Positions 1-9,395 of a stretch of 64,000 bases of DNA are shown piece by piece. The position numbers were made by a program, and so were the translations under genes. The stretch lies in the NCBI RefSeq assembly GCF_001429165.1, contig NZ_LMIR01000001.1:704875-768874 (forward strand), written 5' to 3'. Source of the stretch: Agromyces sp. Root81. Lineage in GTDB: Bacteria > Actinomycetota > Actinomycetes > Actinomycetales > Microbacteriaceae. How positions within the stretch are numbered: position 1 is the first letter of the stretch; the number at the start of each line of letters is the position of its first letter. Below the pieces are notes generated by a model, which searched no databases, was not told the origin of the DNA, and saw nothing but the letters and a program-made list of their open reading frames with translations.

Positions 1-372
1 CCCGGCTCCCCCGGCCGCCGCGAGGTCGTCGGCGAAACGGTCGACCCCGTACTGCACGACGGGGTTCCAGTAGGTCATGATCAGCACCGGGGCATCCACC
101 CGCTCGGTGATGCGGCGCACGGCCTCGAAGCCGTCGGCGAGACGGAAGCCGTTCGCGAGGGCCTGCTGCGTGGCGGCCTGGATGACCGGGCCGTCCATGA
201 CGGGGTCGGAGTACGGCAGGCCGAGCTCGATGATGTCGACGCCGTTCTCGACGATCGACACCGCCGCTTCGACGCTCTCGTCGAACGTCGGGAAGCCGAC
301 GGGCAAGTACCCGATGAGGGCGCCGCCCGCAACGTCGTTCCGACGGCGGATGACGGGACCGACCGTGTTCAT
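1..372 (-). CDS. trpA: Tryptophan synthase alpha chain (3' part cut by window edge)
   Basis: TrpA cleaves indole-3-glycerol phosphate to indole and glyceraldehyde 3-phosphate and channels indole to TrpB. The first 124 residues are visible; the gene runs off the left edge. The catalytic pair falls at the standard positions, Glu49 (in [11 protein letters not shown]) and Asp60 (in VMDGP). The ATG at 372 overlaps the trpB stop as ATGA, so the two subunits are probably translationally coupled. It is the last visible gene of the hisEGFI-trpE-trpC-trpB-trpA run. Identification is secure; the C-terminal half cannot be judged. Confidence 0.95.
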   Translation of the reverse strand, partial: MNTVGPVIRRRNDVAGGALIGYLPVGFPTFDESVEAAVSIVENGVDIIELGLPYSDPVMDGPVIQAATQQALANGFRLADGFEAVRRITERVDAPVLIMTYWNPVVQYGVDRFADDLAAAGGAG

Positions 373-1577
373 TCGGCGTTCTCCTGGTCGTAGAGCTCGA
401 AGTAGCGTGCGGCCGTGTCCATGTCTTTATCGCCGCGACCCGACAGGTTCACGAGGATCGTGGCCTCAGGACCGAGTTCGCGGCCGAGCTCGAGGGCGCC
501 CGCGAGGGCATGGGCCGACTCGATCGCCGGAATGATGCCCTCGGTGCGCGTCAGGAGGCGCAGCGCCTGCATGGCGGCGTCGTCGGTCACAGGGCGGTAC
601 TCCGCCCGGCCGATCGCCGACAGCCACGAGTGCTCGGGTCCGACACCCGGGTAGTCGAGACCGGCCGAGATCGAGTGCGACTCGATGGTCTGGCCGTCCT
701 CGTCTTGCAGCATGTAGCTGCGCGCGCCGTGGAGCACGCCGGGGCGTCCCTTCGTGATGGTCGCCGCGTGTCGCTCGGTTTCGACGCCGTCGCCGCCGGC
801 CTCGAAGCCGTACAGCGCCACGTCGGCGTCGTCGAGGAAGGCGTGGAAGATGCCGATCGAATTCGATCCGCCGCCGACGCACGCCGCGACCGCCGTCGGC
901 AGGCCGCCCGTGAGGTCGATGACCTGCTGGCGCGCCTCTTCGCCGATGATCTTCTGGAAGTCGCGCACCATTTCAGGGAACGGGTGCGGACCCGCGACCG
1001 TGCCGAAGATGTAGTTGGTCGTCTCGACATTGGTCACCCAGTCGCGCATCGCGTCGTTGATCGCGTCCTTGAGCGTGCGCGATCCTGAGGCGACTGCGAT
1101 GACCTCCGCGCCGAGCAGGCGCATGCGGGCGACGTTGAGTGCCTGGCGCTCGGTGTCGACCTCGCCCATGTAGATGACACAGTCGAGTCCGAAGAGCGCC
1201 GCCGCGGTCGCCGTCGCGACGCCGTGCTGGCCTGCGCCGGTCTCGGCGATCACGCGGGTCTTGCCGATGCGCTTGGTGAGCAGCGCCTGGCCGAGCACGT
1301 TGTTGATCTTGTGCGAACCCGTGTGGTTCAGGTCTTCGCGTTTCAGGATGACCCGGGCACCGCCGGCGTGCGCGGCGAATCGCGGCACCTCGGTGATGAT
1401 CGACGGGCGGCCGGTGTAGCTACGGCCGAGCTCGGCGAGCTCGGCGCCGAACGCCGGATCGAGCTTGGCAAGGTCGTAGGCCTCGCCGAGCTCGTCGAGG
1501 GCGGCGACGAGGGACTCAGGCACGAAGCGCCCGCCGAAGTCGCCGAAGTAGGGACCGGTCTGCGCTCTGAGCGCCAT
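369..1577 (-). CDS. trpB: Tryptophan synthase beta chain
   Basis: TrpB condenses indole with serine to make tryptophan using PLP. The protein is 402 aa, the usual length. It starts [18 protein letters not shown], and the PLP lysine is Lys90 in GSHKINN; the glycine-rich phosphate-binding loop follows ([16 protein letters not shown] and [10 protein letters not shown]). The reading frame is open further upstream, but the ATG at 1577 matches the family start and lies one base past the trpC stop (TGA at 1579-1581). The stop overlaps the trpA start by four bases. Confidence 0.97.
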   Translation of the reverse strand: MALRAQTGPYFGDFGGRFVPESLVAALDELGEAYDLAKLDPAFGAELAELGRSYTGRPSIITEVPRFAAHAGGARVILKREDLNHTGSHKINNVLGQALLTKRIGKTRVIAETGAGQHGVATATAAALFGLDCVIYMGEVDTERQALNVARMRLLGAEVIAVASGSRTLKDAINDAMRDWVTNVETTNYIFGTVAGPHPFPEMVRDFQKIIGEEARQQVIDLTGGLPTAVAACVGGGSNSIGIFHAFLDDADVALYGFEAGGDGVETERHAATITKGRPGVLHGARSYMLQDEDGQTIESHSISAGLDYPGVGPEHSWLSAIGRAEYRPVTDDAAMQALRLLTRTEGIIPAIESAHALAGALELGRELGPEATILVNLSGRGDKDMDTAARYFELYDQENAE

Positions 1578-1578
1578 G

Positions 1579-2352
1579 TCACACCGCCAGGAAAGCTGAG
1601 AGGTTGGCAATCGGGTCGCCGCCCGTGACGAGCGCCTCGCCGACGAGGACGACGTCGGCGCCCGATGAGCGGTAGTGGGCGACATCCGCTGCCGAGAGCA
1701 CCGCGGACTCCGCGACGCGGATCGCGCCCTCGGGGAATCGCGGAGCCAGCCGGCCGAAGAGGTCGCGGTCGAGCTCGAACGTCGAGAGGTCGCGGGCGTT
1801 CACGCCGATGAGGCGGGCGCCGAGCGCCGCCGCCCGCTCGAGCTCATCGGCCGAGTGCGTCTCGATGAGCGGCGTCATGCCGAGCTCGATGATGAGGTCG
1901 TGGAGTTCGCGCAACGTCGTGTCGTCGAGCGCGGCCACGATCAGCAGCACGAGGTCGGCGCCCGCCGCACGGGCCTCGAACACCTGGTACGGCGTCGCGA
2001 TGAAGTCCTTGCGCAGCACGGGCAGCGAGACGGCGGCGCGCACGGTCTCGAGGTCGGCGAGCGAGCCGCCGAACTTGCGACCCTCGGTGAGCACGCTGAT
2101 GGCGCTCGCACCGCCGAGCTCGTACTGACGAGCGAGGGCGGCCGGGTCGGTGATCGAGGCGAGCGAACCCCGCGAGGGGCTCGAACGCTTGATCTCGGCG
2201 ATGACCTTGACGTGTGCGGCCGGGCGCAGCGCCTCGAGCGCATCGAGCGCGGCCGGCCGGGCGAGTGCAGCTGCCTCGACCTCGGCGAGCGGAGCGCTCT
2301 CGCGGCGCGCCAGAGCGTCGGCGACAGCGTTCGCCGTCAGCTCGGCGAGCAC
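1579..2352 (-). CDS. trpC: Indole-3-glycerol phosphate synthase
   Basis: TrpC converts the carboxyphenylamino-deoxyribulose phosphate intermediate to indole-3-glycerol phosphate, the substrate of TrpA. At 257 aa it is a stand-alone TIM-barrel enzyme, not fused to TrpF. The family signature [11 protein letters not shown], the lysine in LPVLRKDF and the motif IGVNARDL are all present. I chose the GTG at 2352, which shares one base with the TAG of the upstream HGxxPAAW gene and gives the family N-terminus; the open frame extending further upstream is a shadow. A weak AAGGCG ribosome site precedes it. Confidence 0.95.
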   Translation of the reverse strand: MLAELTANAVADALARRESAPLAEVEAAALARPAALDALEALRPAAHVKVIAEIKRSSPSRGSLASITDPAALARQYELGGASAISVLTEGRKFGGSLADLETVRAAVSLPVLRKDFIATPYQVFEARAAGADLVLLIVAALDDTTLRELHDLIIELGMTPLIETHSADELERAAALGARLIGVNARDLSTFELDRDLFGRLAPRFPEGAIRVAESAVLSAADVAHYRSSGADVVLVGEALVTGGDPIANLSAFLAV

Positions 2353-2582
2353 TAGTGCGCCTTTTCGGCGACCTTCGAGCCGCCGACACCGTAGCCGGCG
2401 CGCGCGAGCACCCAGCCGACGATCGCGCCGACGACGAGGAGACCTGCCGACGCCCAGACGAGCCACTGCGCGTCGAAGAAGAAGGCGACCGTGCCGATCG
2501 TGAATGCGATGAGCATGATCGTGACGGCGGTCCATGCCGCGGGCGAGTGTCCGTGGCCGGGATCTGCGGTCTCAATGCTCAT
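2352..2582 (-). CDS. HGxxPAAW-family small membrane protein
   Basis: This 76-aa protein is not an enzyme. A short histidine-rich N-terminus carries the motif HGHSPAAW (residues 10-17). Two hydrophobic segments follow (about 18-36 and 41-60) and then a charged tail. Proteins with this motif are recurrent in actinobacterial trp operons, but their role is unknown. A good AAGGAG site lies six bases before the ATG at 2582. It sits between the Trp-associated membrane protein and trpC and overlaps trpC by one base, so it is certainly part of this operon. The conserved HG and PAAW residues may face the cytoplasm; that is only a guess. Confidence 0.85.
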   Translation of the reverse strand: MSIETADPGHGHSPAAWTAVTIMLIAFTIGTVAFFFDAQWLVWASAGLLVVGAIVGWVLARAGYGVGGSKVAEKAH

Positions 2583-2617
2583 GATGCTCCTTCGTGCTGG
2601 GGTTTTCGTCGGCCAGT

Positions 2618-3376
2618 CTAGCGGTTCGCGCCACTGGGGCTCTCGTCGCCGCTCTGGTCGGCGTCATCGTCCGACGCGGTCGCGTCGTCGCCCGCCGGGC
2701 CGGCGGGGATGTCTTGGGTGCGGGCGTCGGCCGGTTCTCGGGCGGCTTCGCCATCGTCGTCGGTCGGGTCGTCGCCTCGGCTGAGACCGTCCCAGTCGTC
2801 GATCGCGCGATCTGAGGCCGGGCGCCCGACGGCTCCGGCCGCTGCGTCCTCCGCAGCCATGCGGGAATCGCTGTACCGCCGCGTGGAGGCCGGCCAGCGG
2901 CCGCCGGTCACGAGCACCGCGAGCCCGGCGAGCACGAGCAGCACGCCGCCGACGATCGCGAGCACCGGCCAGAGCGTCGCGGTGACGGATGCCACGAGCT
3001 CGGCGGTCGGCTCGGCACCGGCGACGCCCGTGGCATCCGTCACGGCAGGCGACACTGAGGCGACCGGGTCGGCGAGCGTCAGGCTCGCGGCGAGCAGCAC
3101 GCAGCCGCCGAGGAGGACCTCGAGCACGCCGAGCACGAAGCGGATGCCGGGGCCGGCGATCCCGAGCGCCGCCACGAGTGCGAGACCGGCGAGGCCAAGC
3201 GCCGCGAGCGCCGGGGAGGCGATGCTGCCGGCGACCGCGATCGGATCCCCGACACCGCCGGTGGTGCTCGCCTCGATGACGAGGTCGAACCAGGTCTGGC
3301 TCCACGAGAGCAGCACGAGCCCGGCGCCCACCACCGTGGCGAGGATCGCGGGCATCTTCATGCGGGCCGGGTTCAC
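2618..3376 (-). CDS. Trp biosynthesis-associated membrane protein (TIGR02234-like)
   Basis: This is a 252-aa integral membrane protein of the family found beside trpE or trpC in actinobacteria. Four hydrophobic segments are visible (about 8-26, 50-70, 75-98 and 128-150). The extracellular loops are rich in Ala, Thr and Val. A long acidic tail rich in Asp and Glu (about 175-252) looks disordered. The GTG at 3376 overlaps the trpE stop as GTGA and reads VNPARMKMPAI. The function is unknown; its place suggests transport or membrane tethering of aromatic intermediates, but the sequence does not show this. Confidence 0.85.
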   Translation of the reverse strand: MNPARMKMPAILATVVGAGLVLLSWSQTWFDLVIEASTTGGVGDPIAVAGSIASPALAALGLAGLALVAALGIAGPGIRFVLGVLEVLLGGCVLLAASLTLADPVASVSPAVTDATGVAGAEPTAELVASVTATLWPVLAIVGGVLLVLAGLAVLVTGGRWPASTRRYSDSRMAAEDAAAGAVGRPASDRAIDDWDGLSRGDDPTDDDGEAAREPADARTQDIPAGPAGDDATASDDDADQSGDESPSGANR

Positions 3377-4899
3377 GACTCCACCCGCCGCATCGCGTTG
3401 GCCACGGCGACGGCCCGCAGCGGCGCCGCGGCCTTGTTGCGGGACTCCTGGAACTCCGACTCGGGGTCGGAGTCGGCGACGAGGCCGCCGCCGGCCTGGA
3501 CCCGTGCCACGCCGCCCGAGATCGTCGCGGTGCGGATCGCGATCGCGAGGTCGGCGTCGCCGCCGAACCCGAAGTAGCCGACCACGCCGCCGTAGAGGCC
3601 GCGCTGCGCCGGTTCGAGCTCGTCGATGATCTCGAGGGCACGGGGCTTCGGCGCCCCCGACAGCGTGCCGGCGGGGAACGTGGCACGGAAGACGTCGATC
3701 GCGTTGGCGTCGGCGACGAGATCGCCCTCGACCGAGGAGACGAGGTGCATGATGTGGCTGAACCGCTCGACCCGCATGAACTCGGTCACCTCGACCGTGC
3801 CGGCCGTGCAGACCTTCGCGAGGTCGTTGCGCGCGAGGTCGACGAGCATGAGGTGCTCCGCCTGCTCCTTCGGGTCGGCGATGAGCTCGGCTTCGAGATC
3901 GGCGTCGGCCTCGGGCGTGGCGCCGCGCGGCTTCGACCCCGCGATCGGATGCGTGAAGACGCGCCCCTGCTGCACCTTCACGAGCGCCTCGGGCGAGGAG
4001 CCGACGATCCAGTAGGGCTCCCCCGCCGTGTCCTCGAGGTGGAGGAGGTACATGTACGGGCTCGGGTTGAGGCTGCGGAGTACCCGGTACACGTCGATCG
4101 GGTGCGCGGTCGCCTCCTGTTCGAAGCGCTGCGAGATGACGACCTGGAAGATGTCGCCGTCGCGGATGTACTCCTTGGAGCGATCGACCGCCGCGAGGAA
4201 GTCGGCCTTGTCGGTGCGGTGCACGGGGTCGGCCGCACGCGCCAGGTCGATCTCGGCGAGCCACGCCTCGGTCGGCTGGGCGAGGCCCTGCTGCATGCGG
4301 TCGAGACGCGCCTGCGCGCCCTGCCAGAGCTGCTCGGGCGCTTCGCCCCGGTCGTTGAGCACCGACGCGATGAGCTGCACGGTGCCCGTGCGGTGGTCGA
4401 CGACGACGAGTTCGGAGACGAAGGCGAATGCCTGGCCCGGCATCGGGAACTCCGACGGCGGCCGATTCGGCAGGTGCTCGATCTGACGGATCGCCTCCCA
4501 GCCGATGAAGCCGACGAGTCCGCCGGTCAGGGGCGGTGCACCCGGCACGTCCTCAGTGCGCCAGCGCTCGAAGAGCGCCTCCAGCGCGGCCAGCGGCGCG
4601 AGCACCGCTGCATCGCCGAGCGCCCGTTCGGCGCTCAGCCCGTAGTCCTGCCACTCGACCCGGTCGGATGCCTCGGTGAGCACGCCGTACGAGGAGACGC
4701 CGACGAAGGAGTAGCGCGACCAGATGCCGCCCTGTTCGGCGGACTCCAGCAGGAACGTGCCCGGCCGGCCGCCGGCGAGCTTGCGGTAGATGCCCACGGG
4801 AGTCTCGCCGTCGGCGAAGAGCTCGCGCACGACGGGCACGACCCGGCGCCCCGAGAGCAGGGCGGTGAACTCCTCGAAGGTGGTCGTGGCGTCGGCCAA
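3373..4899 (-). CDS. trpE: Anthranilate synthase component I
   Basis: TrpE makes anthranilate from chorismate with ammonia supplied by TrpG. The protein is 508 aa. The N-terminal regulatory domain holds LLESAE (about 50), the usual tryptophan feedback site. The chorismate-binding domain carries DIFQVVISQRF, PSPYMYLL, HPIAGSKPRG, LVDLARNDL, FPAGTLSGAPK and GVVGYFG. No trpG or trpD lies in the window, so the partner subunit is encoded elsewhere. It follows hisI after 16 bases and overlaps the next gene by four. Confidence 0.97.
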   Translation of the reverse strand: MADATTTFEEFTALLSGRRVVPVVRELFADGETPVGIYRKLAGGRPGTFLLESAEQGGIWSRYSFVGVSSYGVLTEASDRVEWQDYGLSAERALGDAAVLAPLAALEALFERWRTEDVPGAPPLTGGLVGFIGWEAIRQIEHLPNRPPSEFPMPGQAFAFVSELVVVDHRTGTVQLIASVLNDRGEAPEQLWQGAQARLDRMQQGLAQPTEAWLAEIDLARAADPVHRTDKADFLAAVDRSKEYIRDGDIFQVVISQRFEQEATAHPIDVYRVLRSLNPSPYMYLLHLEDTAGEPYWIVGSSPEALVKVQQGRVFTHPIAGSKPRGATPEADADLEAELIADPKEQAEHLMLVDLARNDLAKVCTAGTVEVTEFMRVERFSHIMHLVSSVEGDLVADANAIDVFRATFPAGTLSGAPKPRALEIIDELEPAQRGLYGGVVGYFGFGGDADLAIAIRTATISGGVARVQAGGGLVADSDPESEFQESRNKAAAPLRAVAVANAMRRVES

Positions 4900-4915
4900 C
4901 GTGTGCTCCTCGTCG

Positions 4916-5287
4916 TCAGTCGGCGGGCGGGAATCCGGCGGTCACGGCGATCGGGTCGCCGTCGAAGCAGGTGCGGGTGCCGGTGTGACAGGCCGCACCG
5001 ATCTGCTCGACGCGCACGAGCAGTGTGTCGGCGTCGCAGTCGAGCGCCGCCGAGCGAACGTACTGCGCGTGGCCCGACGTGTCGCCCTTGCGCCAGTACT
5101 CCTGCCGCGATCGCGACCAGAACGTGACGCGGCCCTCGGTCAGCGTGCGGCGCAGCGCCTCGCGATCCATCCAGCCGAGCATGAGCATCTCGCCCGTGTC
5201 CCACTGCTGGATCACGGCGGGCAGCAGCCCGTCGGCGTTGAAGAGAGCGCGTTCGAGCGCCTCGTCGACCGTCGACTCCGCGGTCAT
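4916..5287 (-). CDS. hisI: Phosphoribosyl-AMP cyclohydrolase
   Basis: HisI opens the purine ring of phosphoribosyl-AMP, step 3 of histidine synthesis. It is a 123-aa stand-alone enzyme; the pyrophosphohydrolase step is done by the separate hisE. The metal ligands are visible in DCDADTLL and in the C-terminal Cys/His cluster CHTGTRTCF. The ATG at 5287 overlaps the hisF stop as ATGA, which sets the start; the longer open frame is a shadow of hisF. Confidence 0.95.
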   Translation of the reverse strand: MTAESTVDEALERALFNADGLLPAVIQQWDTGEMLMLGWMDREALRRTLTEGRVTFWSRSRQEYWRKGDTSGHAQYVRSAALDCDADTLLVRVEQIGAACHTGTRTCFDGDPIAVTAGFPPAD

Positions 5288-6045
5288 CGCACGATCCTCC
5301 CGTCGGCCGCCAGCGCGGCCTTCACCTCGCCGATGGTCAGCTCGCCGTTGTGGAACACGGAGGCCGCGAGCACCGCGTCGGCACCCGCCGCGATCGCCGG
5401 TGGGAAGTCGGCCACCTTCCCGGCACCGCCGGAGGCGATGACGGGAACGGTCGACAGCTCGTGCATGAGAGCCGTGAGCTCGAGATCGAAGCCCGCCTTC
5501 GTGCCGTCGGCGTCGATCGAGTTGACGAGCAGCTCGCCCGCGCCGAGCTCGATGCCCTGGCGCGCCCACTCGAGCGCATCGAGGTCGGTCTCGGTGCGGC
5601 CGCCGTGGGTCGTCACCACGAAGCCCGACGGAGTGCGATCGGAGCGCTTGACGTCGAGCGAGAGCACGAGCACCTGCGCGCCGAAGCGGTCGGCGATCTC
5701 GCCGATGAGCGCGGGGCGAGCGATCGCGGCGCTGTTGACGCCGACCTTGTCGGCGCCGTGGCCCTGCAGGCGAGCGACGTCGTCGGTCGAGCGGATGCCG
5801 CCGCCCACCGTGAGCGGGATGAACACCTGTTCAGCGACTCGCTGCACCATGTCGTACGTCGTCGAGCGGTCGTCGACCGTCGCGGTGACGTCGAGGAAGG
5901 TGAGCTCGTCGGCGCCCTGCTCGGCATACCTGGCCGCGAGCTCGACGGGGTCGCCGGCATCACGCAGGTTCTGGAAGTTGACGCCCTTCACCACGCGGCC
6001 TGCTGCCACGTCGAGACACGGGATCACACGGACTGCGAGAGACAT
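5284..6045 (-). CDS. hisF: Imidazole glycerol phosphate synthase subunit HisF
   Basis: HisF is the cyclase subunit that joins ammonia (from HisH) to PRFAR, giving imidazole glycerol phosphate and AICAR. The protein is 253 aa, the normal length. The catalytic aspartates are seen in IPCLDV near the N-terminus and in LSLDVKRSD near residue 130. The phosphate loops are LTVGGGIRS and VIASGGAGK. HisH is not in the window. It is coupled to hisI by an ATGA overlap. Confidence 0.97.
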   Translation of the reverse strand: MSLAVRVIPCLDVAAGRVVKGVNFQNLRDAGDPVELAARYAEQGADELTFLDVTATVDDRSTTYDMVQRVAEQVFIPLTVGGGIRSTDDVARLQGHGADKVGVNSAAIARPALIGEIADRFGAQVLVLSLDVKRSDRTPSGFVVTTHGGRTETDLDALEWARQGIELGAGELLVNSIDADGTKAGFDLELTALMHELSTVPVIASGGAGKVADFPPAIAAGADAVLAASVFHNGELTIGEVKAALAADGRIVR

Positions 6046-6052
6046 GCGAGCC

Positions 6053-6895
6053 TCACAACCGGGCCGCGTGGATGGCGCCGACGAGGATCGCCCGGGCGCC
6101 GAGTTCGTACAGTTCGTCCATGACGTGGTTCATGTCGGTGCGCGGGATCATGACCCGCACCGCGACCCACTCGGGGTCGTGCAACGGCGACACGGTGGGC
6201 GACTCGAACCCGGGCGCCGCGGCGGTGGCGCGTTCGAGGTGCTCGAGCGGCACGTCGTAGTCGAGCAGCACGTACTGGCGGGCGACGAGCACGCCCTGCA
6301 GGCGCCGGAGCAGCGTCGCGGCGCCGGGCTTGTCGACACCGGAACCGATGAGCACGGCCTCGGAGTCGAGGATGACGGGGCCGAAGATCTCGAGCCCGGC
6401 CTGGCGGAGCGTCGAGCCCGTCGAGACGACGTCGGCGACGGCGTCGGCGACGCCGAGTCGCACGGCCGACTCGACCGCGCCGTCGAGCTTGACGAGCTTC
6501 GCGGGAGTGACACCGTGGCCGGCGAGGAATCCGCCGACGAGACCCGGGTAGCTGGTAGCAACCCGCACGCCGTCGAGGTCGGCGAGCTCGGTGAACGCGC
6601 CCGCCGGCCCGGCGAAGCGGAAGGTCGAGTCGCCGAATCCGAGGGGCGCGATCTCGGAGGCATCCGAGCCGGAATCGAGCAGGAGGTCGCGACCCGTGAT
6701 GCCGACGTCGAGCGCGCCGGAGCCGACGTAGGTCGCGATGTCGCGCGGGCGGAGGTAGAAGAACTCGACCCCGTTGCGGGGATCGGCGGTGTGCAGGTCG
6801 CGAGGGTCGCGGCGACCGGTGTACCCGGCCTCCCACAGCATCTGCGCGGCGGTTTCAGCAAGCGAGCCCTTGTTGGGCACGGCGATTCGGAGCAT
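6053..6895 (-). CDS. hisG: ATP phosphoribosyltransferase
   Basis: HisG commits ATP and PRPP to histidine synthesis. At 280 aa this is the long form with its own C-terminal regulatory domain (about 205-280), so no HisZ is needed and histidine feedback is expected. The N-terminus [14 protein letters not shown] is canonical, and the PRPP loop is seen around [15 protein letters not shown]. An in-frame ATG at 6931 would add 12 residues without a ribosome site, so I prefer 6895. It follows hisE by 44 bases. Confidence 0.95.
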   Translation of the reverse strand: MLRIAVPNKGSLAETAAQMLWEAGYTGRRDPRDLHTADPRNGVEFFYLRPRDIATYVGSGALDVGITGRDLLLDSGSDASEIAPLGFGDSTFRFAGPAGAFTELADLDGVRVATSYPGLVGGFLAGHGVTPAKLVKLDGAVESAVRLGVADAVADVVSTGSTLRQAGLEIFGPVILDSEAVLIGSGVDKPGAATLLRRLQGVLVARQYVLLDYDVPLEHLERATAAAPGFESPTVSPLHDPEWVAVRVMIPRTDMNHVMDELYELGARAILVGAIHAARL

Positions 6896-6939
6896 TTCCT
6901 GACTTTCGTGTCGACGGTTCTGATCGGCCATGGGCGTGA

Positions 6940-7203
6940 TCAGAGATGTCGGTACACGTCGGCGGGCGAGAGCCCCTTCGCCAGCATGAGCACCTGCAGG
7001 TGGTACAGCAGCTGCGAGATCTCTTCTGCGGTCTCGTCGTCGCTCTGGTACTCGGCTGCCATCCACACCTCGGCCGCCTCCTCGACGATCTTCTTGCCGA
7101 TGGCGTGCACGCCGGCGTCGAGCTCCCGCACGGTGCCGGAGCCCTCGGGGCGGGTGGCGGCTCTGTCAGCGAGCTCGATGAACAGCTCGTCGAAGGTCTT
7201 CAC
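6940..7203 (-). CDS. hisE: Phosphoribosyl-ATP pyrophosphatase
   Basis: HisE removes pyrophosphate from phosphoribosyl-ATP, step 2 of histidine synthesis. It is 87 aa and all-alpha, of the MazG-like fold. The metal-binding acidic cluster [13 protein letters not shown] and a second acidic helix ([14 protein letters not shown]) are present. The GTG at 7203 overlaps the rpe stop as GTGA. This overlap ties the his genes to the upstream housekeeping train. Confidence 0.95.
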   Translation of the reverse strand: MKTFDELFIELADRAATRPEGSGTVRELDAGVHAIGKKIVEEAAEVWMAAEYQSDDETAEEISQLLYHLQVLMLAKGLSPADVYRHL

Positions 7204-7895
7204 CCGACAAGACTACCGGTGCCGGGCACCGGCCCATGCCGGTGCGCGGCCGCGCTGTCGCGGAGCGCCATGATGCGGTCGGCGGGCACGTCGGCTCCGA
7301 AGACCGCCGAACCCGCTACGAACGTGTCCGCGCCGGCCTCGGCGGCGATGCCGATCGTGTCGAGCGAGATGCCGCCGTCGACCTGGAGCCACACGTCGAG
7401 GCCGGTCTCGCGCACCACGCGGGAGAGGCGCTCGAGCTTCGGCATCGTCTCTGGCATGAACGACTGCCCGCCGAAGCCCGGTTCGACCGTCATGACGAGC
7501 ACCTGGTCGAACTCGGGCAGCAGCTCGAGGTAGGGCTCGACGTCGGTGCCGGGCTTCAGCGCGATGCCGGCGCGCGCACCGATCTCGCGGAGCCGGCGTG
7601 CGAGTGCCACCGGGGCGTCGGTGGCCTCCGCGTGGAAGGTGACCGAGAACGCGCCGAGCTCGGCGTACCCCGGAGCCCAGCGGTCGACGTCGGAGATCAT
7701 GAGGTGCACGTCGAGCGGAATCGGGCTGACCTCCTGCAGGCGCCCCACCATCTGCGGGCCGAACGTCAGGTTCGGCACGAAGTGGTTGTCCATGACGTCG
7801 ACGTGCACGAGGTCGGCACTCGCGATGCGCCCGAGCTCGTGCTCGAGGTTCGCGAAGTCGGCAGCGAGGATGCTCGGGTTGATCCGCGTCGTCAT
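7200..7895 (-). CDS. rpe: Ribulose-phosphate 3-epimerase
   Basis: Rpe interconverts ribulose 5-phosphate and xylulose 5-phosphate in the pentose phosphate pathway. The TIM barrel is 231 aa. It begins [16 protein letters not shown] and has the metal and catalytic residues in [22 protein letters not shown] and [13 protein letters not shown], with the second catalytic Asp in QVDGGIS. Its place just before the his genes fits a link with PRPP supply. It starts nine bases after rsmB. Confidence 0.97.
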   Translation of the reverse strand: MTTRINPSILAADFANLEHELGRIASADLVHVDVMDNHFVPNLTFGPQMVGRLQEVSPIPLDVHLMISDVDRWAPGYAELGAFSVTFHAEATDAPVALARRLREIGARAGIALKPGTDVEPYLELLPEFDQVLVMTVEPGFGGQSFMPETMPKLERLSRVVRETGLDVWLQVDGGISLDTIGIAAEAGADTFVAGSAVFGADVPADRIMALRDSAAAHRHGPVPGTGSLVG

Positions 7896-7904
7896 GCAGC
7901 CACC

Positions 7905-9395
7905 CTATCGAGCGGCGTCGGCGACGCCGGCGCGCTTCCGGACCAGGGCGACGAACATCGCGTCGGTGCCGTGGCGGTGCGGCCAGAGCTGCACGGTCTC
8001 CGGCGCGCCCGCGAGACCGAGCGGATGCCGGGACACCCCCTCGATCACGGCACGCGTGTCGAGCTGTTCGGCCGCATCGCCGGCGCGGCGGAGCGCCGCG
8101 GCAAGGGTGCCGTGCGTCTCCGCGGTGTGCGGCGAGCACGTGACGTAGGCGAGGATCCCGCCGGGGGCGAGTGCGGCGAATGCGCTGTCGAACAGCTGCC
8201 CCTGGAGCTTCGTGAGCTCGGCGACATCCGACGGGGCCTTGCGCCACCGCGCCTCGGGCCGACGACGGAGCGCGCCGAGTCCGGTGCAGGGGGCGTCGAG
8301 CAGGATGCGGTCGAAGCCGCCCGGTGCGCCGAGCGCCTCGAGGTCGAGCTGGCGGCCGTCGCCGACGTGCACCGCGACGTCGAGCGGCACACCGGTGATC
8401 GCGTTGCGCACGAGGTCGGCGCGGGCGGGCACGGTCTCGTTCGCGGCGAGCTCGGCGCCGGCTGCGAGCGCCTCGGCGGCGAGCACCGCCGTCTTGCCAC
8501 CCGGACCGGCGCAGAGGTCGAGCCAGCGCTCCCCCGCACGAACCGCCTCGGCACGGCTGAGCGCGAGCGCGGCGAGCTGCGAGCCCTCGTCCTGCACCCG
8601 GATGCGTCCGCCCGACCGCTCGGCCGCCGCGATCGGGTCGGCCGCGACGGCGCCGATCGGCGAGAACCGGTCGGGCTCGAACCCCTCGATGTCGGCGGTG
8701 TCGGCGCCGAGCCCCGGCAGCACCGCGAGGTTCACGCGCGGCGAGGCGTTGTCGGCGTCGAGCAACTGCTCGAGTTCTTCGGCACGGCCCTCGTGTTCGA
8801 GCGCGGTGCGGAGCGCCCGCACGATCCATTCGGGATGGCTCGTGACGGCCGCGAGCCTCGCGTCTTCGCCGCGCGCGCCGTCGGCGACGCGCTCGCGCCA
8901 CTCCTCGGCCGACGTGCGGGAGATCGTGCGGAGCACGGCGTTCGCGAACCCCGCCGCCTTCGGGGCGACGCGTCGGGCGAGCTCGACCTGCTCGTTGACC
9001 GCGGCGTGCGTGGCGACCCGGGTGGCCAGCAGCTGGTGCGCACCGAGCCGGAGCACGTCGAGCACAGCCGGATCGATCGCGGAGGCCGGTCGGTTCGCGG
9101 CGAGCTCGATGACCCGGTCGTAGAAGCCCTGCATGCGCAGGGTGCCGTAGGTCAGCTCCGTCGCGAAGGCGGCGTCGGCCCGGTCGAGGCCGACCCGACG
9201 GATGCGCGTGGGCAGCAGGAGGTTCGCATAGGCCTCGTCGGCCCGAACGGCCTCGAGCACCTCGACGGCGACGATACGGGCCGGAGCGATGCGGGCGTGG
9301 GCGGTGCGGGCGGGGGCTCCGCCGCTGCTCCGACGCTGGCCGCCGCCGCCGTTGCTCCCGCTTCCCCCGGCGCTTCCATCGCGACGGCCGTTCAT
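7905..9395 (-). CDS. rsmB: RsmB-family rRNA (cytosine-5-)-methyltransferase
   Basis: This 496-aa protein methylates C5 of a cytosine in 16S rRNA (C967 in E. coli). A Gly/Ser-rich N-terminal leader of about 30 residues precedes a NusB-like RNA-binding domain (about 40-170). The Rossmann SAM domain carries LDLCAGPGGKT. The two catalytic cysteines are in LDAPCTGLGALRRRPEARW and VTCSPHTAE. The ATG at 9395 overlaps the fmt stop as ATGA. Pairing of fmt and rsmB is common in bacteria. Confidence 0.94.
   Translation of the reverse strand: MNGRRDGSAGGSGSNGGGGQRRSSGGAPARTAHARIAPARIVAVEVLEAVRADEAYANLLLPTRIRRVGLDRADAAFATELTYGTLRMQGFYDRVIELAANRPASAIDPAVLDVLRLGAHQLLATRVATHAAVNEQVELARRVAPKAAGFANAVLRTISRTSAEEWRERVADGARGEDARLAAVTSHPEWIVRALRTALEHEGRAEELEQLLDADNASPRVNLAVLPGLGADTADIEGFEPDRFSPIGAVAADPIAAAERSGGRIRVQDEGSQLAALALSRAEAVRAGERWLDLCAGPGGKTAVLAAEALAAGAELAANETVPARADLVRNAITGVPLDVAVHVGDGRQLDLEALGAPGGFDRILLDAPCTGLGALRRRPEARWRKAPSDVAELTKLQGQLFDSAFAALAPGGILAYVTCSPHTAETHGTLAAALRRAGDAAEQLDTRAVIEGVSRHPLGLAGAPETVQLWPHRHGTDAMFVALVRKRAGVADAAR

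Noticed and set aside
2618..4264. Long N-terminal extension of the Trp-associated membrane protein into trpE
   Set aside because: The part beyond 3,376 reads trpE in the wrong frame and is Arg-rich. The GTG at 3376 has the normal four-base overlap with trpE.
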